DNA of 64,000 nt from Liquidambar formosana. Lineage: Eukaryota; Streptophyta; Magnoliopsida; Saxifragales; Altingiaceae. The notes below the pieces were generated by a model, which worked only from the letters and a program-made list of their open reading frames with translations, was not told where the DNA came from and ran no database searches. Of this stretch, positions 48,926 through 63,014 are shown piece by piece. Position 1 is the stretch's first letter. Each line of letters starts with the position of its first letter. The stretch covers positions 1,741,501 through 1,805,500 of the forward strand of contig JBBPBK010000048.1 of the NCBI GenBank assembly GCA_039720395.1, in the 5' to 3' direction. The translations under genes were made by a program, and so were the position numbers.

Positions 48926-51900
48926 GATTCAACATGTCGTAGTTGTTTAATGGAGAAAAGATTTGAATAAGATACTATAATTAGGTTCTATCATTACTTC
49001 ACAGCACAATTGTTGGACTCTTATTTGTTGGATGCATAAAATAAAAGATGAGCTCACCATTGAAAGCACCTTTTTTAAACCCATGTGCATGTAAAGTTAA
49101 GCAAAACATCCTTTATGACTAAGTCTTTTGTTTTTTTTTTGTTTTTTCTTAAATCTAGAAAATATGTTTTATTTTGAAAGAGAAAGTTTGGTCGATTGAA
49201 TCAATGAACATCAGCATCAACTCTTTGGTGCTGTACTAGCATGAATATTTCAAAAGACAAAAATTTTCTTCCCATCCTAGGACCCTGTTTTCTTCTCTTT
49301 ATTCTAGAGTTCATTTATTTATTTTAAGGAAAATGATATCCCGCTTTAAAAGGAGCTTCCCCACTAAATCTACAATGACAAATGAGAGGTTACACTCGAA
49401 GCTTATTTCCTTTTTGAAGGTATTTTGGTGAATTTGAGTAGATTTTAGGGTAACTACTTGTAAGGGGTTGACCCTAGTTTCATTAATGAGAAAAGCTATG
49501 TGACACCTTCACCCTTTCATCGACAAGCATCCCCTATCTAAGGGGATACTGTACTCATCCTGTACGCATTTGTGTTAGTCATAAGTGTCTATTAAAATTT
49601 GAAGTCTTATCACATTTAACAGTGTTTGACCATTTTTTTTTTAATTCTTTTATTATTAATTTGGTATGAGAAGACACAAAAAAACAAAAACAAAAACAAA
49701 AAACAAAAAAAACAAAAACAAAAACAAAAAAATGGCATGATATGTATTATAAAATATCTCCCAAAGTGGGAGTAAATCGGAAAGAAATGGTAAGTAATTA
49801 ATTGGTAACAAAAATACCATTTTCTTTTATGATTGGTTTGGATAGGGGATTTGCATGAAAAATTTGAGTTAAGATGAGATTTTATTGTCTAATTATAAAA
49901 GTAGCAATGGTAGCAAATGACATTGAAATCGTATTGATCTTAACTTAAATCATTCTTATAAATCATTCATCCAGACACATCGTTATTTCTTTATTTTTCT
50001 TTGAAAGGGTTAAAAAAAAAAAAAAAAAAAAAAACCCGATATTCGCCAATTGAATTCATCTATGCTCATCGTTGGTGGCGGCCGCTTGAAACGTTGACCT
50101 CTTGTTTAAGAGGTCTTCCATTAATCAGCTAGATTACCAACAACCATTTTAGCAATCTTCTTCACCATTTTTTTAAAAAAAAAAAAAAAAAATTCTCTTC
50201 CTTTATTGATTCAAAGGAATTTACAACATGTTTTAAGAGAAAGCTACCCATTAAGTGGTCCCAAACTCCCCATTTTCTAGTATCCCACCTGTAATCCTAA
50301 TCCATTTCAAGGCAAGAAAGGATATTCCACGATTTCAATATCTGACGTGTCCTGTCTTTTTCAAACTAAAAGAAAAATTAAAGAGAGAGAGAGAGAGGGG
50401 GAAAAGAGGGATATCTGGCATATCACGTGCCATCCAACGCATGCAAACCCCAATGCCATTCCTTGAAGCAAAACCTTTGGACCGAACTACGATACTCTAG
50501 CTGCAACACATGGTGTTTATCTTAATTTAAATTTGAACTGAAATATTAGTTAATTCAGTAAAAATGCTTCAGGCTAAACTGCTGTTATATAGTTTCAAAT
50601 CGTGTTTCCAATTTTTTAATCATGTCTTATGGATCCACATGTGAATCCTTTGGATGGAGTGACAAGTGGATTTTTTTTTTCTTTGGGACATAAAATATAG
50701 TATATCATAAACTATAGTATATTAAGATACACAAAAGGTTTTTTTTTTTTTTTTTTTTAATGACATGTAATTACTTAGTGTATTAAACTTTACATAAAAA
50801 ATAGTCATTGCTGAAACTATATTGAATGAGTGAAATTTCCTACATCCATTAATCTCACTCTACTATGTGATAGAGGCCAAGCCTTCTTAGATGGATGCAG
50901 AATTTGATGCAAAATTTTATTTGTAAAAACAAGATTACCAACGTCAAGAGATAGATCAACAATCTATGAGACTTACGTCTTAAGAAGTGACGTCCTAAGT
51001 TCAACTTTTTACCTCTCGTTAGGAGTAGTCACTAACTAACTTCATTATTTACACTAATCGATGCATAATAGATAATGACTTTACTTGTGTTTTAGGAGAT
51101 TAACCGGATCAAAAATTTAAATACTCATTTTGAAGCAAGGGGGAAAAACATGGTTACTTGATGTATATATATATAAGTAAAATATAATTCTAATTAGTAA
51201 TTAATTAATCAAAAATTTAAATACTCGTTTTGAAGCGACGGGGAAAAACATGGTTACCTAATGTATATATACAAGTAAAATATAATTCTAATTAGTAATT
51301 AATTAGTAGCTTAATAGGATAAAAGATAGATGGGTATATGTAGTGGGTGTTAATCAATGCCATATGGGTGAGTTGGGTTTACAGTTGGGATGAATAACGT
51401 TTTCTTCTATTTTTAAAAGTATAATCCCTATCATGAGGTTTTTTGGACAAAGGAAGGTGGGCTGAAAAACAACATGGCAGGCGAAAGTGCGGTCCTTTAA
51501 GCTGTCTTTACATGATTAGCGCGACCTTTTTGTCACTTTATTTATCTGCAATAGACCAAAGGAGAAAATGGTCAAAAAATGAAATGATGTATTGTTCTCT
51601 TGCCAAACTTGGCTTTCCATTTGACATCAACAGTTCAATCAGGTGCAATATTTTCCTCCATTTTTATGTCCATTGTAGATCCATCTGCATCACACATGAC
51701 CCACTCACTGCTCCATTCTGCCCAGTAATAATAGTAAAAGTAATGGCACATATTTGATATCTTGATCATGTTAAGATGGCCAGTTGATTTTGATATTTGA
51801 TCAAACATGCATTCTTGGGTTCTTTTTTTTCGTAAAGCTTAAAAATGATCTCACACGGGCCTCCGTGTGTTTCCTTCTGAGGTTATTATTTTGATTCTTT

Positions 51901-52102
51901 ACCGTTATTATTATAGTGTTACTTATATGGATATGAGAAGTTTTACATGGATCATTAAGATATTAGTTTAGACTAAACTTTAGCGAGAATATGACTTAAC
52001 ATACCTCTAATTATTAATTAAAAAAAAATCTCTTTATACCTCTTCTAGTCAAATTTATTTTTCTTTCACACTTTTTATCTGAACACATTAGATTATTTAA
52101 AC

Positions 52103-52103
<1 letters not shown>
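48926..52103. other. Intergenic DNA, no gene
   Basis: It holds an (AAAAAC)n stretch at 49675-49731, poly-A at 50010-50033 and 50174-50192, and poly-T at 50739-50758. A near-exact direct repeat of about 110 bases lies at 51110-51210 and 51207-51305 (AAAAATTTAAATACTC, GGGGAAAAACATGGTTAC, AAAATATAATTCTAATTAG). Short open frames here look random. Confidence 0.5.
51110..51305 (+). repeat. Tandem direct repeat, two units of about 98 bp
   Basis: Both units contain CAAAAATTTAAATACTC, TTTTGAAGC, GGGGAAAAACATGGTTAC, ATGTATATATA and AAAATATAATTCTAATTAG in the same order, with a few differences. Confidence 0.8.

Positions 52104-52156
<53 letters not shown>
52104..52156. repeat. (GA)n microsatellite
   Basis: A pure GA run of about 50 bases. 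Confidence 0.95.
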
Positions 52157-52159
<3 letters not shown>

Positions 52160-55100
52160 GATTGTTTTACATTTTCGAGGCCTCAATTTGTTTGTCATAG
52201 TAATAAAATGCAATGATGTAGTGTCATCCAAACATTTTCCAAAGCCAAATTGAGTCAGCTTATCAGAATTCTCAGCTGACCTCATTGATTTATAGTTATC
52301 CAATGTATGGTAGTTAGTACCTGTCTGAACTCTGAACCTGACTGGTTGATTTTTCCTTCTATTTTCCTATTATTCAATAGGTGAAGCCTCCACATCGATT
52401 ATTATATATGCAATTGGGTGGCCTTACTTTGTTCTTATCCAGCTCTGCCTCCCCTTTTCATGGCCTTTCTTAACCCACACCCTTGTCCTTATAATCCCCT
52501 CTCACCCTTTCATGTCCCCAAATTCCTTCAAAAGGACACTACAGCACCATCTTTCACAATGTATGTCCTACTAGCTAGTTTTGTTCCAAAAAGGGGAAAA
52601 TAAAAACAAACAATGCCCTCTCTTTGTCAGTGACATATCTCTGTCATTATTTATTGGACATTTTGAGTAAATAAGATAAGGAAGAGAAAAATACAAAGAT
52701 AAGAAAGGGATTGAATCAGGATCATGCCACTGATACTTCAGAATGAAACCTATGATTTCATTATCAAGAAAGGATTAGGGAGGGAAACCAGATTTTAGAT
52801 TTGATGGGAATGTTTGTAGTATATCGAATGGCTTGGATTAATTCATTAGGTCCATTTTTGTTAGAAGAATCTTTCGCAGGCAATATTATAGCGATGTCTT
52901 TTAGATATTTTTTGTATTTACGCGGTGTCAACGTCGAGGATGGGACAATTAATCATGGTTCATGTATGAAGATTTAGTTGATTTTCTTCCCTGAATGATA
53001 ACTTTATGACCTCTCCCACCCTTGCTTTCCCCTTTTCCCTTTTCCCCTATCTTGATTTTAAAGCAAGCACAGGATTTAGAAGTTTTAATCATATAGCCTT
53101 CTTAAGTTAGGTACATATCATGTATTATTAGAATTGAATTTTAACTACAAAAGGTAATGCATCATGACAGAAAGGCAAGACCTCAAAACTAAAGTATCTC
53201 CGTGGGAAGTCTCACTTTATTAATTATCTCACTTTTGTTATAGTGGGTTCATTTCTTTTGCATTTTTGCCCTACCTTTATTTTGGATGGTTATGGCGACT
53301 CACAGATTTCCATTTTCCCCTTTTTGGTGGTATGTTAAGTGGTTCTCGAGCAACCTAGCAGTCTAGCATGAAGGCACATATTCAAGTCTTGAGAGCAGTC
53401 ACATTTTTTGTATTAAAAAAAATAAAGACAAAAATTATGATCATAGAGTTCACCCCTATCAAAACCCTGCTTAACAGAACTAACACTAAGTAATGGTATG
53501 TTACTATGTTAGGTTTTGTTTTGTTTTGTTTCTTAAACCTAATACACAGATAATACACACACGAACATACCATTAAGAAGCCCACATACATGTACACCAC
53601 ATAGCCCAAAGGTCATTATGTTATGTGGTTGGAAGAAATGGCTTAATAACAAAAAGAGCATCGCTAGGTGGCTCGTATACAGACCGTCTACCATTTTCCT
53701 AACAGATCAAAGTTCTTAATACCCTGTTTGTAAGAGAAAACAAAAAATTACAAATTGAGATGGCCATGCCACATTAAGACTCTACTTGATTATAGCAAAC
53801 TACAATTTTTTTAAAGAAATTTTATGTTTCACTGAACTTTTACTTTTGGGGGAGGGGGGTCTTAATGATTTATTTATTTATTTTTTATAAAAAAAATTAG
53901 AAAAAGCCAACTCGGATTCGTGTGCTATACAATGGAATTAGCCCTCCCCCAGTCTTCAAACCCTTTTTTTTTTCTCACCCACGCTCCACACAACTTGATC
54001 CTAGGCCCTAATAGAATACCGTTCACGGCAATTGACTGAATTGTACATCAGCTTGCGGTAATAATTCTTCCAAATAATGCATTTTCAATCAAAAGTTTGC
54101 CACATTTACACTGTACTTTCAGTGAATATTCAGGGGCCACGGCACATAGCAGCCCTCTATTTAGATATTGAACTATACCTTAGGAAAGAGTAACGTAAGC
54201 TATAATATACCATTAAATAAATAAAGCACCATAGGGGGGCATTGTCCAATGAACCTAATAAAATTCGGAGAGAAACTCCACACTAGAAATTATTTGATCC
54301 GTATAATCGTTACATCATATGGTAATGATGATTTAGTATAACCATAGAAACATATCGATCGACTTGTAGTGATAGTTATACTTTCTATTTTGCAGTATGA
54401 AAAACACTTCTGCAGATATGGTCCGTCTTCTTCCTTAAATTATTTACTTTCCAAAAAGGATACAATTCGGTGCTCAATTTACAGAAAAAGCCACTCCCTC
54501 CAACTATTCCATTCCAGGAAGAGAAAGTAAGAACCGGGCAGCTAACATGGAAGTTGAGCAAGGAGGTGTACTCTTTTTCTTTTTCCAACATGGGATTTAA
54601 ACTGTTGACCTTATTTATTTCTTAAAACACGGATAAACACATTAACTAATGTTATGAATAAATTTGACTAGGGTTAGCTCCAAGAGATCGAGAGTAAAAA
54701 ATTGAATTTTAAGACTTTCTGTTTCCTTTAAGATGTAAATCTCAAAAACTACTAGTATGACCTTACGATTTTTTATTTTTTATTTTTTTTATTTTTTTAT
54801 TTTTTATTTTTTATTTTTTTTGTGGATAGTTAAAAGCTACTAATTTTAGGACTTTATTCTCTAGGTTAGTATAAAAAGTCCCACATCAATTAGATAAGGA
54901 TGTGCATTAGTCCCGATGAGGTTAATATGTGTTGATATAAGTACTATCAACACTATGCATTGACAGTTGCACTCCGCACATTGGCCCAATACACCCCGTA
55001 ACCCACTAATGCATTAGGCACAATCTACAATACACGTGTTTATATAAGTTATATCAGGACGTGCTTACCTGATCATCATCTAGTACTTAAGGCATCATCA

Positions 55101-57140
55101 CCTCCTCAAAGGTTAGGCCATTTTGAAATACATGCTTAGACTTTGCCTTGGTCCTAGCTCTCACTCTGTGTGCATGTGTGTTTAGATTATTATCTTGTAG
55201 AAGGGAAAAAAAGTAGAAAAACCACGTGAGGCAACATTTAATTGGATTACAATCACAATCAAATGGTGAAAACTCGTTCGATCAAACATTTTCTCATTCA
55301 CGAGGACTTCTTACAAAGGTGATCTAGTGATCTTGTAGTTATTTTGATATGGGATGCCCTACGTGTATGGTAACTCCTGTATATGTAATTTATCTTAATT
55401 ACAAATAAAGCTTTTCTATTTTCACCCCAAAAAAATATAATAATAATAATAATCTATATTACCTATAAAAGTTTGTATCTTATAAAAATTTTCGGTTGAC
55501 AACTACACTCTTATTTTAAATTTTAAATACTTATTTGTCTCCCATATTTAAACAATTAAGAACATTTATTTTCTATCAAAAAAGAAGAAAAAAATAAAAA
55601 GGAAAGATAATGATACCCACTTTATGAATTCTACACAACCTACACTATTATGCATGTCCCCTAACCGATTTCTTGTTCCTACCATGACTCATAGCCATGG
55701 ACTGAAATTTCACCTATTGTGTTAAGCGTCCATTCTAATAACCTAAATGGAATAAATATTAAAAACATTATATATGTACATATCTTTCAAACGTGATTTA
55801 TGTTTTTTTTTTAAAAGTAACAAATAATTAGATTTCCATGATATATATATATATTCATGAATTTTCATATATTTATATTATTTAAATATTATTCATGTGC
55901 AATGCACGTGTGCCTATATATAGTAATAATAAAAAGGATCAATGTAGCCAACCTTATATACTTAAGGCTTTATTAATGCATTGAATTCCTCCCCGCCATG
56001 TCGTTCTGGAAAGGCAACGTTATTTGGGCCCCTTATTTATTTATTTATTTATTTATGTGTTGGGTACAATGAGAAGGATTTGAACTCCTAACTTATCATA
56101 TTCCTACCTTTTCTCCCACCCACCCTTATTTGGGCTTTACTTTTAGCTTCATGTGCGTTTTTTCTACTTTTCTCATGTAATTAAGAATAAGTTATAAACT
56201 TCTAATGAAAGGGAATTTACTAAAAGAAAACTTGGATATTGTTTCACCATCTTCAACCTTTATGTGTTAATCATACTACTATCTAAATGTCAATGCATTT
56301 CATAATTTTGGGTAAATTATAAAAAATCCTCCTTAATATTTGGTCCTTTTTCACGTAACCCCCTTTAAAAAAAATAGTTGCAATGTCTTCCCAAACAGTT
56401 TACAAATTTAGCAGTTAGCACCATCATTAATTGCTATTTATGGAATTAGACAGAAAAACGTCAAGTGACTACCGTTAATTTCATAAATAGCGATTAACGA
56501 TGGTATTAATTAATTGCTAAATTTATAAGCCGTCTACAACATAAGTGGCATATTTGCTAGAAACTCGCTTCTTGCTAGTTACCAGACAGTACAAATTGAA
56601 GACTTTGGGCTTAGCCACTACTTTAGAATGAGCAACTGCAGGTTGCCGCTTCTATCCTTCCTCTGAAATAAATCTGATCTGACAGTACCATGAATTTTTT
56701 AGTTGTTTTCTTATTCAGACAATAATGCACACCCTTAGTAATCATTATCTTGTTCAGTTTTCCCATTTCTTCCTTCTGACCTAACTAATGATAAATTGAA
56801 CCTTCTGGGGGAAAAAAAAATGCATATCATATCCTACGTTTACAATTTCCTTTAAGAAAAATGCTAGCTAGCATTTTGATCAATGAATGACATGCTTATC
56901 AATGATTGTTGGGCCTCCATCTCTCAACCCTTGGCCTTAACCATAGTTACAGGAAAGGCATTTGCTTTACAGACTGATTGGGTAAGCAAAACAAAAACTC
57001 AATTTAACCCCACCTGAAAAGTTGTATGAGGCCATTAGCTGAGTTCAAGTTTAGTACTCCGATGATCCAATCCAAATAAAAGAAAATAAAGGAATTTTCC
57101 CAAAAATAAAAAATAAAAAAATAACAATACCCATATCAAA
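52157..57140. other. Intergenic DNA, no gene
   Basis: AT-rich. A SINE-like fragment lies at about 53335-53410 (GGTTCTCGAGCAACCTAGCA then ATTCAAGTCTTGAGAGCAGT and an A-rich tail). TTTTTATTTT repeats lie at 54768-54822. A repeat related to 63480-63790 lies at 54880-55075, and one related to 13440 lies at 56310-56400. No gene is recognised. Confidence 0.5.
54880..55075. repeat. Degraded dispersed repeat (ACCCACTAATGCATTAG family)
   Basis: It contains GTTGATATAAGTACTATCAA, TGCACTCCGCACATTGG, CCCGTAACCCACTAATGCAT and TATATAAGTTATATCAGGAC. Related words occur at 59520-59560 and 63480-63790 in the same or opposite orientation. The element class is unknown. Confidence 0.5.
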
Positions 57141-57179
57141 AGTCCTTAGAGCACAGCGAACTGGTTGTAGAAACCCCTC

Positions 57180-57300
57180 CCATCACCCAAACCTCATTAA
57201 AAAATTTCAACCGGCCCAAAAGCCCTACAAATACCCAAAATGCTTGTCTACCCTCTGGGCCTCACCTATAAATACCCTACCCTACCAATGAAAAAAAAAA
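57180..57300 (+). promoter_or_regulatory. Promoter-like block without an identified gene
   Basis: GGCCCAAAAGCCCTA (about 57214), GGGCCTCACC (57257) and TATAAATACC (57269) have the spacing of a plant core promoter. No recognisable coding region follows; the next kilobase has only short unconvincing frames. Confidence 0.3.
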
Positions 57301-59010
57301 AAAATGGTAAGGGAAAAAAAATGAGGAGAAAAGAAAATAAAAGAAAAAAATAAAATTATATCAAGCCAAAACTATTTTAATTCTTTTTCTTCCAATTTTT
57401 CATTGCAACCAAATGAAGAAAAATATAATCCCTTATATTTTATGTTTTTCCCTTGGTAGAATTCGGGAACAAAATAAAGCCTCAAAAGATTAATTTGACA
57501 TTATTCTCAAGAATCTGTACGGCATTGTGATGTGTAGTTCTAAACACCATGTCACATTTCTCTGGCCACATGGGGAATGGAATATTACAATTTTTTTTTC
57601 CATTACAAAAAGGTGAACAAACCCTAGAAAGCCTTTTTTTATTTTAAAGTTTGTCTATGATGACTTATTCATCCAATAGTTAGAATATACAAAGAAGAAA
57701 AGTATATAATCTAGAAAAGAGAGTGGTTACACAAAGGACTATAAGCTCTTGTCTTACATTATTGTTGATGCACACGTACAGAGGATGATCCTCAAAAGTA
57801 TAGAAGAAAATTTGCAATATTTGATAAGGGCAATTCCACTTACTCAGCCTGAAAACAATTAGTCTAATCCCTGTCTATATGCTCCTTCATGTACACTATG
57901 CATTAAGAGCTTTAAGGAGGATATGCTATACTTATTTACTTATTTATTTTATTTTCCTTTTATTTGATATCAAGAGATTCTAGATGTTTTGCACTCGATG
58001 AATCCTTCTAAAAACATGCAATCCCCCGTCCCACATGCACGAGGCAAATCCAAGGAGGGATTTGCTATATTATAAACTGCTTTCCCTAGTGTTTGATAAA
58101 CTTCAAAGAAGCGCCTTAGTCATTTATGGATTCCATTATCTCAGAGCTTTATTGACCTTTACAATGGAAGATTTCAAAGTTCAGACAGGTTATGGTGGAT
58201 GGTCTTGGAGAGGATTTTTTTATTTTTTTGGTGGATGAGAAGGAGCATGTCAATGAATTGTAGAAGAAAGATGCTGCAAAGCTGGCAATTTTAAGTAAAG
58301 AGGGATTGACTATTAATAATCATGCTTTTGTCTCAATTCTTCCTTAATTTGAGGAGTGGCCATGCGTCCATGCCAATTGACAACTTCGCCAAAAGGGGTA
58401 GGACATTTTTATTTTCATGCTCTTCTTTGATAAACTTTCGGAAATTTTCGGGAGGAGATGTGGTCGATTATTTTCTAATCTGAACCTCGATCATCCCAAG
58501 AAACTACTTTAATTAGCAAACAATATATGAAGTGTAGGGATCTTCTCCATTGCAACAGACGGTCCAAAAAAGATGGAGAGAATCTCTTCCCAACAACGAA
58601 TATGTGGCATTTTCCTCAAAATTAAAGAATCTTACATGTAATATTCATTTATCAAAAAAACTTATTAGATTTTTGCATAAGAAATTGGCACATCCTTAAT
58701 GTACACCTGACAAATAAGCAATTGCATATCCTCTAATAGGCACTCATGGACTTACACATAAGAAAGAAACTACTTTAATTAGCAAGACACACATATATTC
58801 AAAGCATTGAACATCATGTGTGACCAAAAAGTGGTTATCTTGGTCACTTAAAATAAGGGGAAATTGAAGCCAAGATAATGCGAATTTGCTCATAGTAATG
58901 AACCTTGAAACAAAATGCTGCAAAATTTTAAAATGCCAAAAGAAATTAATTTGTGACCAATAGAAGAGGCATTAGAAGATGACTTTCTGATAAATGAAAA
59001 TGGTTATTCG

Positions 59011-59046
<36 letters not shown>

Positions 59047-60009
59047 CTCAATAATGGTTTCAAAGGAGATATATAGTTTTTTTTTAGGCTACTTAGAGGT
59101 ATTTCTTGGTTTTGTTTGAAGTTCCTTCTTAAACACCAAAATTTATTAAAACTCAAAATTTATCTTTTTAAAATTTTATTAACACTAGATGAAATTAAAA
59201 TTTCATCTTAAAATATGCATACAATTGTGCAGTACCAAATTTTATTAAAAATTGGTTCTTAATTATTTAATTTATAACAAATTTTTATTTTTATTAAAAC
59301 CCAAAGTTATCTTTTTGTTTTTTTTTTGTAGGAAAGTTATCTTAAAACTAGAAAGTTTATAGTATCAACATACAACTCTTTTTCCAACCTTATAAAAAAA
59401 AAATTGGAAAAGTTAATTATATCAAAATCAAATTCTTCTTTGTCTACGCTTTTTAAAGTTTGATTTTATCTCCATTTTCTCAAAACCAACAAATTTTCTT
59501 AAAGTGTAACTTAAGTGTAACATAAGTTATATTAGCAAGTGCTTACCTGATTATCATCCCATATATATATACATATATATAAACGTGTAAACTTTGTATA
59601 CTTATACAGTTTGGTGGGGAAGTGGGATATTCAGAATCTCATGTCATCGATCTAAAGTCTTGTATTAACGAACCAAAGATAAAATAAGGACCTTTTTATG
59701 AAAAATATATGATAAAGACTTGACACTTTCAGGGATTTTTTTTCCCCGATTGTCAATTTTCATTTTATATGGGGAAAAAAAATTATAAATGCTCCATTTG
59801 ATCTGATCGCCAAGGAATCAATTTCATATACACAACGATGGAATTCCTCAATCACGAAATCTCGCTGAATTTCATATACACAACGAAGGAATTTCTTGAT
59901 CACGAAATCTCACCGAGATATATATATATATATATATAGATATATATAAATCTATAATTTTGGTCATCAAGAAGAATGGTCCTACTATCTTTGCAGGTGC
60001 ATGATCATA
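57301..60009. other. Intergenic DNA, no gene
   Basis: AT-rich, with a (GA)n run at 59014-59041. A 67-codon open frame at 58035-58238 is not recognised. A near-direct repeat of about 45 bases lies at 59820-59860 and 59866-59910 (TTTCATATACACAACGA, GGAATT, CACGAAATCTC). No gene is recognised. Confidence 0.5.
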
Positions 60010-60014
60010 CTATG

Positions 60015-63014
60015 TGTCACACCCCATTTTTGTCACCTTAGCTAGGGCATATCATTTCATGTAGGATTTTGAGTCCTTTTTGAGTCTAGTCTTTTGCATT
60101 GAGTTTCTATGGCATTGAATATCATGTGTATGAATTTTGAAGTGATTTGGAGTTCATCTCAATAGTCAATAAGAACTTTTGCGACTTTAAGGGCATAATC
60201 GTCTTTTAAGCCGTATATTTTCCATTTGACTTTGGAATGAATCCCGAGTCATTCCCTCGAGTTCATATGGTTATATAGAGTCCATATATAGGTTCAATTT
60301 TATGAATTAATGGTTTAAGATCAATTCGGCTCGTAATGGTTCGGGTGGGCTAAAAGACCCTTTCTTGGTTTGCTCAAATTGACTCATAAGACCCAATCAA
60401 TTTTCTCTCATTTGACTTCAATTGGGCTTTATTTATGTCCTAAACATGTTTAGAAAGATCGATTTTCGATCGGGAAAGCATTCGGTTCGACCTTGTGTAC
60501 AAACCCAGCTTAGCGACGGTGAGGCACCATGGTTAACCACCTTTGTAAAACCTAACCATGCACCCATGGTTGAGGATTTTTGTCCTAAAATGCTTAAAAA
60601 TGTGTTCCCCTTCGAAACACGGTCGTTTTGGCTTTTGTTTCGTCAAAATCGGACTTAATTTGAAGATTTTAGGACTTCTACAGCAAGTGGGAGTCAAAAC
60701 CGGAGTGAAAATAGGAGACCCTCGGGTAACCGTCCGGGGCTGGACGGTCAGCCGTCCAAGCCCAGACGGCTAACCGTCCGGGGCAAGTTGGTCACCCGAG
60801 GAATCCTTCTTCAAGTCAACTTCTGACTCCTCTCTCCTTCTTTTGACGGTTTCCTCCGCCAAAACAACTTGTTTGCTCTTAGGAGTGTGTAAAGTTGAGT
60901 TGTTTAAGCACCAAGAGAGTCTCTAATAGCCCTAGGATCATTGCTTAATGAATTAATCCTAGCCATTGGTTTAGGGGGTCAATTCTCTATATAAAGGACA
61001 TGATATTCAGCACATAGGGGAGGTTAATTGCACTTTATACTTAGAGAGAGAGGGAGCTACGAGTTTGGGGAGCTAGAAGGACATCAAAAGGAGGCTCTTC
61101 AACCCCAATCAAGGAAGGAAACAAGGAGTTTGAAGACAAGGAAGAGTCTACAAGAGGTAAGCATGTCTCTTTAATGCTGAACATGAGTTTTCTGCTTCTC
61201 CTCCTTCTCCTTCTTCTTTTTCTTCTAGGATAGTTATGGTGCATGAAATAACTTTTCTTATGGATTGAATTCAATGCTTATGTGATGTTATATGAATGAT
61301 TTTAGGATAGTTTATGGTTTTATATGCTTGATAATCCCTGGTTTACTAAGGATTAGATAGCATTACTTCTTCTTATCCTCTTAAATCATGCATAGTTCAT
61401 ATGTCTAGGTTGCTGTGATTATTATCATGAATTGATGCTCCTGTTAGTTAATATGTGTTATATGAATGATATTCATGATGATTTGAGCATGTGTTAGAGT
61501 CATTTAATAGGTTTTTATGCATAGTTGTGAGATTAGGGTTTCGATAACCCTAAAATTACATAGGTCTTATACAGCATGCTTAGCTTAACTTTTTGAGATG
61601 TTTCTCATCATAGTCATTCTAAATATGCTGCATATAGTTGATTCATGCTAGGTTTGCATTCATGTAGTGGATTTTATAGGGTTTTTGGAGACATTATCCT
61701 TTTCTAAGGATAATTATCCTTTTCGTTGAGTGAGGTTTTGCATGAGAGCTTTCTGTGATGTGTTTAAGCATGAAATCACTTCTATTGTGTTCTAGTATAT
61801 ATATTTTACGTAGGATATGTTGATTGTACGTACCTCCCCATAACGACTTTTTTTACGTGAAATTATCTTAGGATAGTTTCGCTTAAGAAAGCTCGCCGTA
61901 GGAAGGTCTATTTTCATATTCTACATAAAATATCATCTTTTTGGTTAGAATGTGCTTTGTTGTCATGTTTATTGATATTATTGGAGTCTCTTATGCCTGT
62001 CAGTGTGTCTTTGGTAGGTTTTTATGCATGTTAGTCAAGTCATTGCATGTAGGATTGAGTTAGGGTCTTAGTTATTCATTATTCTTGTTGTTTGCATGAT
62101 TAATGGATGATTTTAGGCCTTGTCATGATTCTGTCCAGATTTGCATATTGCTTTCTTTGCATGATTTTGTGCACTTGTAAGGGTGCAAACAGGTACAAAG
62201 CTTGTCCTATTGCAAATAGGGCTGCTATTGCTTGAAATTGTTAATGTTAGGAGCTTTTGCGCTCAGGTAAGTGGGTTTGAAGGTGCCCCAATTCACCTTT
62301 TTTTTTCTTTCTTTTCTCTTCTCCCTCCTAGGGTTATTTCTTAATATGGACATATGGTGATTATCAAAGGTTTCCTTTATTGCTAAAATTCTGGTTTTCT
62401 ATCAAAGTTTTCCTCTTGTGGAAGTCTTCGATTTTGGACTATTCAAATAAGGAAACCTAGGGTCTTTACCATAGGTTTGTATTAGGTTGTAACCCTATTC
62501 TTTTCGAACTACGTGAACTTTGATCTATGTATTTCGCTACATGGTACGTAGGCGCTCTTCGTGAGGCTCAAGTCCGTTCTAGGATCCAAGTATCCTAGGC
62601 TTTTCTTTCTTTTCTTCTTTTTACTGTTTTGTTTTATTTGGTTGATTATGCATGGATGATTGGATGGAATATATGTTATGCATGCTGCCTTGTGATGATA
62701 TATGATGATATTTAAGTGGAAAAGATCTTAAGTTAGCCCAATCAAATTAAGAGACCAACTCGGGCGATGTGGGTGCCTATGGGCTTTGCCCAGAACCTTC
62801 CCACGTCGTAACTTAGCCGCCGAATCCAATTTTCTGGTTTCAAAGACTTTGCTTTTCCTTTAATGGAGTCATGTGGTTTTGAAAATAAAACATTTTTGTG
62901 GTTTTCCTCTTTTCCCTGAAAAATGAGGTGGCGACTCCTTTTTGTTTGTTGTCTTTCACCCCTATTCTTTTTGCCAAACCCCTTGTGGGCGCCGCGCTTT
63001 TTCGTGGGTTCACA
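60015..63014. mobile_element. Solo LTR, 3,000 bp, with CTATG target duplication
   Basis: It begins TGTCACACCCCATTTTTGTC and ends CGTGGGTTCACA, so it has the TG...CA ends of a long terminal repeat. CTATG precedes it (60010-60014) and follows it (63015-63019), a 5-bp duplication as retroviral integrases make. The flanks are joined by nothing else, and no gag or pol is present. TATATAAAGG at about 60990 may be the promoter. Long LTRs of this kind occur in plant Ty3/Gypsy lineages such as Tat/Ogre, but the lineage is an inference. A solo LTR forms by recombination between the two LTRs of a full element. Confidence 0.85.

Noticed and set aside
50255..50500. 81-codon open frame
   Set aside because: Low-complexity GA-rich stretch in the middle and no homology recognised.
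51443..51757. 104-codon open frame
   Set aside because: No recognisable domain, no splice or promoter context, surrounded by AT-rich repeats; length is within chance.
60422..60773. Open frames within the solo LTR
   Set aside because: They lie inside the LTR, where no protein is expected, and show no gag or pol motif.
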